From: Lachnospiraceae bacterium
GTDB lineage: Bacteria; Bacillota; Clostridia; Lachnospirales; Lachnospiraceae
Assembly (NCBI GenBank): GCA_900770225.1
Contig: CAAGJU010000011.1
Span: 1 to 5,307 of the forward strand
Direction: 5' to 3'
Length of the DNA: 5,307 nucleotides
Below the pieces are notes generated by a model, which saw only the letters and a list, made by a program, of their open reading frames with translations, had not been told where the DNA came from and searched no databases. Shown in pieces: positions 1 through 5,282 of this stretch. Made by a program: the position numbers and the translations under genes. Position 1 is the stretch's first letter. Each line of letters begins with the position of its first letter.

Positions 1-284
1 ACGGCAATGTCACTGGCCTTGCCTGGCTGGGAGCGGAAGCGTACCAGCGAGAAGCTTCCGGCTACAGCGACGCCAACGCCAAGATTACCATTGACCATCA
101 GGATCACCATCATCACGATCGCCGGCAGCAGCGTCAGTGTCAGCGCGAAGGAACGCGACATGTCCGCCAGCATATGATAGGCAAGTGCAATCACAAAACC
201 GCACAGCAGCGCCCCGAAAAAGCAGAGGGCAATCTGTTCATAGGTAATGTAGGATGCAGAATTGCTCAGAATGGACGTAAACAT
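1..284 (-). CDS. DUF4956 domain membrane protein, N-terminal part (runs off left edge)
   Basis: The first 94 codons of a DUF4956 family protein are present; the rest lies beyond base 1. The start is an ATG at 284, preceded by a GGGGAG Shine-Dalgarno eight bases upstream. Two hydrophobic membrane segments are visible at about residues 17-38 and 47-64, followed by a third apolar stretch at about 68-80. This leads into the motif GSFSLVRFRS (residues 76-85) and a Pro-Gly turn, which I recognise as the family signature. The reading frame overlaps the end of the upstream VTC-domain gene by 19 bases in a different frame, so the two are probably translationally coupled. DUF4956 proteins often neighbour VTC-domain proteins in bacteria, and a partner role at the membrane (for example in polyphosphate or anion handling) is inferred. 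The biochemical function is unknown to me. Confidence 0.88.
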   Translation of the reverse strand, partial: MFTSILSNSASYITYEQIALCFFGALLCGFVIALAYHMLADMSRSFALTLTLLPAIVMMVILMVNGNLGVGVAVAGSFSLVRFRSQPGKASDIA

Positions 285-1021
285 ACAGAAGTCTCCCCGG
301 CCGGAGCACTTTCATTCTCCAGCACATAATTTCGATACATGTTCTTTACAAATGAGGTATAAATCGATCCGTATTTGGAAAATGAATCCGGATACATGTG
401 CAGCGACGTAAGAATCGAACTCAGCCAGCACGGATACGGTCCCGCCAGCTTGACTTCCAGCAGCACCTCGGGCGCACTGACCAGCGGCGTTTCCGTCCCG
501 TCCAAAACAAGATTCACATTCTTCATCCGGCTGCGGATCCGTGTATCAAGCGTAATGCGCAGATCATTGTCTGCCGCAAATGCCATGCGGTGATAGGCAA
601 TGAATACCTTCGGCTCAACGGCATAGGTTTCCAGTACCTGCCGCAGTTCACCTGCAATTTGTCCATCCCGGGGAAGATCATCCGGTTTCAATGCACAGCT
701 GAACTGCTCATTATAGGTTAATGCAACCCGCCTCTTTTCACCCCAGTCGCCAAGACGCTGTTTTGTCTCAAGGAACACGGGCGCTCCAACGGCAGGATTG
801 CCATAGGAGCGAAGGCGGAGCTTCAGCCGGTACAGCGGATGATTCAGACAGTGAGTGATCAGATAGAAGTCCGGCGTATCGTAGTAAATCGTATTCAGAT
901 CATATTCCGGATAAATGTCCGGTGTCAGATGGTCACGGGCAGCGATCAGGAACTGCTCCGCCTGCGCACTGGTCAGACGGAACTTTTCCTCAACGCGCAG
1001 AAATGTTTCACTTTGGTTCAC
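266..1021 (-). CDS. VTC-domain (polyphosphate polymerase-like) protein of the CYTH/TTM superfamily
   Basis: A 251-residue protein spanning one VTC domain, the triphosphate-tunnel fold that in yeast Vtc4 makes polyphosphate from ATP. Tunnel-type charged strands are visible: RVEEKF near residue 9, the alternating basic strand with K67, R69 and R71, LETK with E85 and K87, R145 in YHRMAF, the acidic/basic strand D159 to R161, LLEVK with E189 and K191, and the C-terminal SFSKYGSIY with S215, K216 and Y217. There is no SPX domain or membrane segment, so it is probably cytosolic and membrane-tethered through its DUF4956 neighbour (inference). I prefer the GTG at 1021, eight bases after AAAGGAGG. The in-frame GTG at 1030 lies inside that Shine-Dalgarno and would add only three residues. 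Polyphosphate synthesis has not been shown for this protein; another TTM phosphohydrolase-like activity is possible. Confidence 0.87.
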   Translation of the reverse strand: MNQSETFLRVEEKFRLTSAQAEQFLIAARDHLTPDIYPEYDLNTIYYDTPDFYLITHCLNHPLYRLKLRLRSYGNPAVGAPVFLETKQRLGDWGEKRRVALTYNEQFSCALKPDDLPRDGQIAGELRQVLETYAVEPKVFIAYHRMAFAADNDLRITLDTRIRSRMKNVNLVLDGTETPLVSAPEVLLEVKLAGPYPCWLSSILTSLHMYPDSFSKYGSIYTSFVKNMYRNYVLENESAPAGETSVCLRPF

Positions 1022-1037
1022 AGACGGCACCTCCTTT
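1022..1037 (-). promoter_or_regulatory. Shine-Dalgarno that decides the VTC gene start
   Basis: On the minus strand the sequence reads AAAGGAGGTGCCGTCT before GTG at 1021. The AGGAGG core is followed by eight bases to this GTG, an ideal spacing. The other candidate GTG (1030-1028) shares its first G with the core, so a ribosome bound there could not use it. Confidence 0.75.
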
Positions 1038-1103
1038 CACTGTATGCCCCTATCCTATGCCCCGACTTTGGTATCCTCCTGACGTGAATGTGAACTCAAC
1101 ATG

Positions 1104-1132
1104 AAAAAAGACCCGCCCAACATGAGCGAGTC
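1104..1132 (-). terminator. Rho-independent terminator after the beta-glucoside operon
   Basis: On the minus strand a 7-bp stem GACTCGC/GCGGGTC (bases 1132-1126 with 1116-1110) encloses a nine-base loop and is followed directly by TTTTTT (1109-1104). One pair is a G-U wobble on the minus-strand RNA and would be an A-C mismatch on the plus-strand RNA, so the structure works in the minus direction. It lies 20 bases past the stop codon of the GH1 gene. The 121-base gap to the VTC gene otherwise contains no gene. I could not find a convincing promoter in it, so some read-through into the VTC/DUF4956 pair is possible. Confidence 0.8.
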
Positions 1133-1151
1133 CAATATCAATCAAAACGGA

Positions 1152-2606
1152 TCAGTCCAGATCTTCCCCATTGGAGGAGATGACCTTCTGATACCACCAA
1201 AAGCTGTCCTTCCGATAGCGATCAAAGGTCCCATTTCCCAGATCATCCTCATCCACGTAGATGAAACCATAGCGCTTCGACATCTGATTCGTGCTCGCGC
1301 TGACAAGATCAATCGGCGCCCAGCTTGTGTATCCCATCAGGTCTACCCCTTCATCGATCGCCTCTGCCATCGCCTTAAAATGCGAGCGGAAATAGTCGAT
1401 GCGATAGGGATCATGAACCGTATGATCACTTTCCAGCACATCCTTCATGCCCAGTCCGTTTTCCACGATGAACAGCGGCTTATGGTAGCGGTCAAACAGA
1501 TCAATCAGCGACACCTTCAGCCCATCCGGATCAATCTGCCAGCCCCATTCACTGGAAGGAAGATACGGATTCTTTACGCCCAGCACGGTATTGCCTGGCG
1601 TACGCTCGGCATTGGGATCCACCGACTCCGTCATCGACATATAGTAGCTGAATGACACAAAGTCCACCGGATATGCATGAATGAGGTCCAGATCCCCCGC
1701 CTGCATGTCAGGCATCCACCCGTTCTTTTCCAGCCTACGTTTCATCAGCGCCGGATATTCGCCGAACACCTGAACATCCGCAAATTCCATGTTGATAAGG
1801 TTTTTCTTCTGCGCTGCCAGCACATCCTTTGGAGCACAGGTACGCGGATAGGTCATGAGTTTGGTTACCATCAGGCCCATCTTCGCATCCGGAAGAAGTT
1901 CCCTCATCATCTTCGTAACCATGGCACCGGCAACGAACTGATGATGCGCAGCCTGATAAACACACTGCTCCAGGCTCTTATCCCTGCAAAGTTCAGGAAT
2001 GATGCCTGCCGTCGTAAACGGATGGCGCATGATACTGTCAACTTCGTTGAAATTCAGCCACAGCTTCACATACTGCCCATACTCCTCAAAGCATGTCCTT
2101 GCAAACCGTACGAAACAGTCAATTACATGGCGGTCCGTCCAGCCGTTGTAATGTTCCGCAAGATACAGCGGCATCTCGTAATGCGACAGTGTGACCAGAG
2201 GTTCAATATGGTTCTTCTGCATCTCACGGAACAGGGCATGATAGAATGCCACCCCTTCCGGATTCGGCGTTTCTTCTTCCCCCGTCGGATACAGTCGTGC
2301 CCAGGCAATGGAAACACGCAGAACCCTGAAGCCCATCTCTGCAAACAGCGCAAGATCCTCCGGGTAACGGTGATAGAAATCGATGCCGCGCCGCTTGGGA
2401 TAATACACCGTATCATCCGTCGCCCTGGCCTCTTCGATCCCCTTCAGAGTCACACCGACATTTGCCGCATAGTTCTTCACATCCACATTGGGCTTGTATG
2501 TTGCAATATCAGCGACGCTCATGCCCTTTCCGCCGACATTCCATGCACCTTCGCACTGGTTTGCGGCAAGGGCGCCGCCCCACAGAAATCCTTCCGGGAA
2601 CCGCAT
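1152..2606 (-). CDS. bglA: 6-phospho-beta-glucosidase, glycoside hydrolase family 1
   Basis: A full-length 484-residue GH1 enzyme, the usual size for the family. It hydrolyses 6-phospho-beta-glucosides (such as cellobiose-6-P, salicin-6-P or arbutin-6-P) in the cytoplasm to glucose-6-phosphate. The N-terminus FPEGFLWGGALAANQCEG is the family signature. The acid/base Glu is E188 in WLNFNE and the nucleophile is E382 in LFIVENG. The phosphate-binding set S436, K444 and Y446 is present in the segment ending SKRYGFIYVD. The residue after S436 is Ala; phospho-beta-galactosidases of the LacG type have Trp there, so gluco-specificity is favoured. The ATG at 2606 lies one base after the stop of the upstream EIIBC gene, with GAGGA five bases before it, so translation is probably coupled. 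The gene symbol is by family similarity; bglH, bglB, ascB and arb-type names are also used for such enzymes. Confidence 0.95.
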   Translation of the reverse strand: MRFPEGFLWGGALAANQCEGAWNVGGKGMSVADIATYKPNVDVKNYAANVGVTLKGIEEARATDDTVYYPKRRGIDFYHRYPEDLALFAEMGFRVLRVSIAWARLYPTGEEETPNPEGVAFYHALFREMQKNHIEPLVTLSHYEMPLYLAEHYNGWTDRHVIDCFVRFARTCFEEYGQYVKLWLNFNEVDSIMRHPFTTAGIIPELCRDKSLEQCVYQAAHHQFVAGAMVTKMMRELLPDAKMGLMVTKLMTYPRTCAPKDVLAAQKKNLINMEFADVQVFGEYPALMKRRLEKNGWMPDMQAGDLDLIHAYPVDFVSFSYYMSMTESVDPNAERTPGNTVLGVKNPYLPSSEWGWQIDPDGLKVSLIDLFDRYHKPLFIVENGLGMKDVLESDHTVHDPYRIDYFRSHFKAMAEAIDEGVDLMGYTSWAPIDLVSASTNQMSKRYGFIYVDEDDLGNGTFDRYRKDSFWWYQKVISSNGEDLD

Positions 2607-2607
2607 C

Positions 2608-3972
2608 TCAATCCTCGTCCCTGTAAAGAATCAGCGTCGCAATGAAGGAAGCAGCCAGCGAAACACCGAAGCCCGCAAACGCCCACACGATATTCATCGA
2701 ATTCGCCGGATCAACGAACATTGCCATTCCGGCAAGACCCGGTCCCATCGCAACGAACGCCTTCACATGCGCAAGACCAATGACAGCTCCGCCAAGTACG
2801 CCGCCGATCATGACGCCGGCCATTGCCTTCTTATGTTGCAGCGTAACGCCATAGAGCGCCGGTTCCGTGATGCCGAAGATACCGGAGATGCCGGCCGAGA
2901 TCGCCGCCGCTCTCAGATTCTCGTCCTTCGTTTTCAGCGCAACTGCCAGGCACGCGCCGCCTTCAGAAATGTTATGGGCAAGGGAAGCCGGCATATACAG
3001 CATTTCCTCACCTGCCGAAGTGATGGCACTGACCGCATACGGAAGCAGTGCCTTGTGCATGCCCATCGAAATCATGAACGGAAGAATGGCAGCCAGCAGC
3101 GGAACAGCGATCCAGCCGATCGTGTTATAGACCCAGAGAATAACCGAAGTGATCAGCGTACCAATGTTGTATCCCAGCGGGCCAAGCACCAGCAGAGCCA
3201 GCGGAGAAACAATCAGGAAGCACATCATCGGAACAAAGAACACACGGATCGCCTTCGGCGAAATCTTCGTGAAGAACTTTTCAACGAAATACAGAACCGC
3301 AACCGTCAGAATGGCTGGGAACACCTGATACGAATAGGCGATGTTCTGCAGACCGATGCCAAGGAACGTCTGCCCATCCGCCAGTGCCGCCGTAATCTTC
3401 GGTAACAGCGTGACGCCGACAATCGCAACCGCCGTCACCTTGTTACAACCAATCTTGCTGGCCATGGTGACCGCAACCATCAGCGGCAGAAAGTACAGCG
3501 CCGCATCCGCCGCCTGCATCAGGATGAAATATACGTCGCCGCTCGAGCTCATCCAGCCAAGCAGAACAAACAGAGACAGGATCGCCTTCAGAATACCTGC
3601 CCCGGCGATGGCCGGAACCAGCGGCTGGAACACGCCGATCATGAAGTCCAGAATCCTGCCGCCGATGCTCGTCTTGTTTTCTTCCGGCCTAGCATCATCC
3701 GCTACCGTACCGCCAGTGGTGAAATCTGCCTGCTTCGCAATCGCATCATAGGCTTCAATGACATCGTTGCCGATGATGACCTGCGTCTGGCCCGCCGCCT
3801 TTACAACGCCCAGAACGCCCGGTGTCTTCTTCAGACCGTCCATGTCAACTTTACCGTCGTCACGGATCGTGAAACGCAGCCTTGTCGAGCAGTGCTCGAG
3901 ATGGGAGACATTTTCCTGTCCGCCGACTTTTTCAATGATGGCTTTCGCCAGTGCATCATAATCCTTTTTCAT
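2608..3972 (-). CDS. PTS beta-glucoside-type transporter subunit EIIBC
   Basis: A 454-residue membrane permease of the glucose-superfamily PTS that imports and phosphorylates a sugar, here probably a beta-glucoside given the adjacent GH1 enzyme. The EIIB domain (about 1-85) carries the phosphorylated Cys28 in HCSTRLRF and the downstream GVLGVVKAAGQTQVIIG block. The linker (about 86-100) is polar. The EIIC domain (about 105-450) has many hydrophobic segments, the ISMGMHKALLP motif near 301-311 and the sugar-site motif GITEPALYGV at 367-376. It ends at about the close of EIIC, with no EIIA domain, whereas BglF-type IIBCA proteins run to about 620 residues. The ATG at 3972 has GAGGAG ten bases upstream. 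A longer in-frame GTG at 4056 lies upstream of the predicted transcription start. Exact substrate (beta-glucoside versus another disaccharide) is inferred. Confidence 0.93.
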   Translation of the reverse strand: MKKDYDALAKAIIEKVGGQENVSHLEHCSTRLRFTIRDDGKVDMDGLKKTPGVLGVVKAAGQTQVIIGNDVIEAYDAIAKQADFTTGGTVADDARPEENKTSIGGRILDFMIGVFQPLVPAIAGAGILKAILSLFVLLGWMSSSGDVYFILMQAADAALYFLPLMVAVTMASKIGCNKVTAVAIVGVTLLPKITAALADGQTFLGIGLQNIAYSYQVFPAILTVAVLYFVEKFFTKISPKAIRVFFVPMMCFLIVSPLALLVLGPLGYNIGTLITSVILWVYNTIGWIAVPLLAAILPFMISMGMHKALLPYAVSAITSAGEEMLYMPASLAHNISEGGACLAVALKTKDENLRAAAISAGISGIFGITEPALYGVTLQHKKAMAGVMIGGVLGGAVIGLAHVKAFVAMGPGLAGMAMFVDPANSMNIVWAFAGFGVSLAASFIATLILYRDED

Positions 3973-4034
3973 GCCCTTTTCTCTCCTCTTTGAACACAGG
4001 TAATGTAGCCAAAAGAAAAGCGCTTTCAAAGCAG
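3973..4034 (-). other. Predicted 5' leader of the EIIBC-GH1 transcript
   Basis: About 62 bases between the predicted start of transcription and the EIIBC ATG. It holds the cre-like site near its 5' end and a 7-bp inverted repeat CTTTGAA/TTCAAAG (4031-4025 with 3994-3988), whose downstream arm abuts the GAGGAG Shine-Dalgarno (3988-3983). I see no RAT-like antiterminator target and no intrinsic terminator in this leader. LicT/BglG-type antitermination, common for related operons, is therefore not supported. Confidence 0.45.
4015..4028 (-). promoter_or_regulatory. cre-like site (CcpA catabolite repression)
   Basis: The minus strand reads TGAAAGCGCTTTTC, which fits 12 of 14 positions of the Gram-positive cre consensus TGWAANCGNTNWCA and is nearly palindromic around CGCG-like GCGC. 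It starts about six bases downstream of the predicted transcription start, a position where CcpA typically blocks RNA polymerase. Glucose repression of this beta-glucoside operon is the expected outcome. CcpA binding is inferred from the motif and the gene content. Confidence 0.7.
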
Positions 4035-4040
4035 TTAGAT

Positions 4041-4069
4041 TTTGTATCATGACCACTTTCAGTTGTCAC
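4041..4069 (-). promoter_or_regulatory. Sigma-A-type promoter of the EIIBC-GH1 operon
   Basis: On the minus strand, -35 GTGACA (4069-4064, five of six consensus bases) is followed by a 17-base spacer and -10 TACAAA (4046-4041, four of six). The -10 is preceded by TGA in the extended -10 position (4049-4047). Transcription would begin near 4034, about 60 bases before the EIIBC ATG. The -35 box is only 22 bases from the left end of the insertion sequence. Confidence 0.65.
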
Positions 4070-4091
4070 TTATACAGGATCAATAAAAGAA

Positions 4092-4116
4092 GAATCCCTT
4101 TTTGCACAGTGTTGGT
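4092..4116 (+). repeat. Left terminal inverted repeat (IRL) of the IS
   Basis: It begins GAATCCCTTTTTGCACAGTG and continues TTGGT. All 25 bases match the reverse complement of 5283-5307, and the match stops at 4117. It is the likely transposase binding and cleavage site, and it also contains the presumed -35 box of the transposase promoter. Confidence 0.95.
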
Positions 4117-4131
4117 AGAAACGTCTATACT
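4102..4131 (+). promoter_or_regulatory. Probable transposase promoter with its -35 in IRL
   Basis: The -10 hexamer TATACT (4126-4131) matches five of six consensus bases. Eighteen bases upstream is TTGCAC (4102-4107), a weak -35 that matches only TTG. Transcription would start near 4138, giving a leader of about 105 bases. The weak -35 would keep expression low, which is usual for IS elements. Confidence 0.45.
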
Positions 4132-4136
4132 TTAAA

Positions 4137-4191
4137 TGACCCGACGGGGTCAGAAAGCTAATATGCTTTGGTAATCGGTTCTGAATTAGCT
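4137..4191 (+). other. Structured first part of the transposase leader
   Basis: Two or three small hairpins can be drawn. TGACCC/GGGTCA (4137-4142 with 4147-4152) forms a 6-bp stem around a GACG loop. AAAGC/GCTTT (4154-4158 with 4165-4169) is a 5-bp stem. AGCTAAT/ATTAGCT (4156-4162 with 4185-4191) is a 7-bp stem that excludes the previous one. No U-run follows any of them, so they are not terminators. I do not recognise a known RNA family. Confidence 0.45.
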
Positions 4192-4240
4192 GTGGTAGGC
4201 CTCATCAGGACCGCTTACTTAAGCGTTGAGGTCTACCACA
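4191..4240 (+). promoter_or_regulatory. 50-base hairpin covering the transposase ribosome binding site
   Basis: A 14-bp stem pairs 4191-4204 (TGTGGTAGGCCTCA) with 4227-4240 (TGAGGTCTACCACA), with a single G-U wobble. A second stem CGCTT/AAGCG (4212-4216 with 4221-4225) closes the top around ACTT. The internal loop is seven bases on the left and one on the right. The only Shine-Dalgarno-like sequence before the transposase ATG, GAGG at 4228-4231, lies in the right arm, and the hairpin ends two bases before the ATG at 4243. The structure should repress translation initiation. The pairing is read directly from the sequence; the regulatory role is inferred. Confidence 0.7.
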
Positions 4241-4242
4241 AC

Positions 4243-5262
4243 ATGAAATATTTTTCGCTCACTTCTTCCAAGCGGCGTACGCCTTGGGATTGGAAGGAAA
4301 AACTTTCTCCGTACGAGAAGTTTATCAAAGACCGATATCTTGAAGTCTATTCCCATCGTCATCCGCAACTGAGCAGCACTGGTGAAACTCAGTTTCTCAA
4401 TTCATTCCAGGTATTTCAGTGTAGGCACTGCGGGTCAGAGAATTTTATACGGTATGGTCACACTTCCAATGGGATCAACCGCTATCTCTGCAAAGACTGT
4501 GGAAGAACATTTACGATTACGACCAGAACTATATTTGAAGACCACAAGATTTCCTGCTCAGAATGGGTGGAACAGGTTCTTCAGATCATTGGCTATGAGA
4601 GCGGCAGTCTGGCATCAAAGAATGGCAGAAATTCCTTTACTACAACGAAATACTGGAATGCCAAGATATTCAGAATCCTGCATGCATATCAGGAGAATAT
4701 CATCCTTTCCGGGCGTGTTCAGATTGACGAAACCTACTGGAGTGTCAGTAAGAAAGACAAGAAACTGATCGACGGAAAAGAATACAGAGGCTTGTCGCGA
4801 AATAAGATGTGCATCGCGATCGGCACTGATGGAGTTCAAACGCTGGTGCTTTATGAAGGTCATCAAGGCAAACCATCGCGTGCAAGTACATGGAATACAT
4901 TCAGTTCACATATCCAGTCCGGGTCAACTCTGATACACGACAGTGAGCGTTCCCATTCCATCCTGATCTCAGGGCTGAACCTGAAAGAAGAAAAATATAA
5001 CGCACAAGAAATAAAGAAACTTGAAGACAAGGATAATCCCTTAAAGCAAGTGAATCATGCATGCGCATTACTGAAGAGCTTTCTAAGATCACATTCCGGA
5101 TTTGATCGAGATGAACTTCAAGGCTATCTGGATCTGTTCTCATTCATCATGAATCCGCCAGCGAATCCCTTGGAAAAGGTCCAAATTCTGCTGGTGAGTT
5201 CACTATACATCCCAGAAACACTCAAATATCGAGACTACTATGCTGTAAAACCGCATGAATAA
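4243..5262 (+). CDS. IS1595-like family transposase (ISXO2-type DDE domain)
   Basis: A 339-residue transposase that cuts and joins the IS ends. A zinc ribbon at about residues 60-86 has C60-x2-C63 and C83-x2-C86 and probably binds the inverted repeats. The catalytic domain (about 155-305) shows D162 in VQIDETYW, D233 in LIHDSE, then N271 and K278 in QVNHACALLKSFLR, followed by the GFDRDELQGYLDLF helix region. This fits the D-D-N-K layout used by several IS1595 groups; many relatives have Glu or His where this protein has Cys274. I chose the ATG at 4243, 11 bases after GAGG. The frame stays open upstream to a TTG at 4168, but that stretch codes for the hairpin and has no good ribosome binding site. 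Length and open frame suggest an intact, possibly active enzyme. Confidence 0.85.
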   Translation: MKYFSLTSSKRRTPWDWKEKLSPYEKFIKDRYLEVYSHRHPQLSSTGETQFLNSFQVFQCRHCGSENFIRYGHTSNGINRYLCKDCGRTFTITTRTIFEDHKISCSEWVEQVLQIIGYESGSLASKNGRNSFTTTKYWNAKIFRILHAYQENIILSGRVQIDETYWSVSKKDKKLIDGKEYRGLSRNKMCIAIGTDGVQTLVLYEGHQGKPSRASTWNTFSSHIQSGSTLIHDSERSHSILISGLNLKEEKYNAQEIKKLEDKDNPLKQVNHACALLKSFLRSHSGFDRDELQGYLDLFSFIMNPPANPLEKVQILLVSSLYIPETLKYRDYYAVKPHE

Positions 5263-5265
5263 GCC

Positions 5266-5281
5266 ATTTCAATTTTGAAAT
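5266..5281. repeat. Subterminal AT-rich palindrome next to IRR
   Basis: ATTTCA (5266-5271) and TGAAAT (5276-5281) form a 6-bp inverted repeat around ATTT, between the transposase stop codon and the right inverted repeat. It has only one G-C pair per arm and no U-run, so it is not a convincing terminator. It could be an accessory binding site or chance. Confidence 0.35.
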
Positions 5282-5282
5282 C

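Noticed and set aside
1031..1103. Promoter for the VTC/DUF4956 pair
   Set aside because: Candidates such as TTCACA with an 18-base spacer to CAAAGT, or TTGAGT with 17 to GGATAC, match the -10 consensus at only about half of the positions. None is good enough to annotate.
1677..2645. Long plus-strand open frame (322 codons) opposite the GH1 gene
   Set aside because: The minus-strand frame is an unmistakable full-length GH1 enzyme with all catalytic motifs. The plus-strand translation is rich in His, Arg and Cys, has no recognisable domain, and is a shadow.
2488..3405. Plus-strand open frame (305 codons) opposite EIIBC
   Set aside because: It is Arg-, His- and Asn-rich low-quality translation opposite the conserved EIIBC gene, with no ribosome site or family resemblance.
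3973..4034. LicT/BglG-type antitermination leader
   Set aside because: The leader is short and contains no terminator hairpin with a U-run and no RAT-like element, so I did not call one.
3973..4056. Longer EIIBC start at GTG 4056 (28 extra residues)
   Set aside because: The extra codons run through the predicted -10 box, the transcription start and the cre site. The ATG at 3972 has a GAGGAG and begins exactly where the EIIB domain should.
4041..4116. Outward hybrid promoter from the IS end into the operon
   Set aside because: A TATAAG lies just outside the element on the minus strand, but no acceptable -35 is found 16-19 bases upstream in or near IRL.
4168..4242. Upstream TTG start for the transposase (25 extra residues)
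   Set aside because: There is no ribosome site before 4168, and the stretch forms the leader hairpins. The ATG at 4243 precedes the first plausible protein segment.
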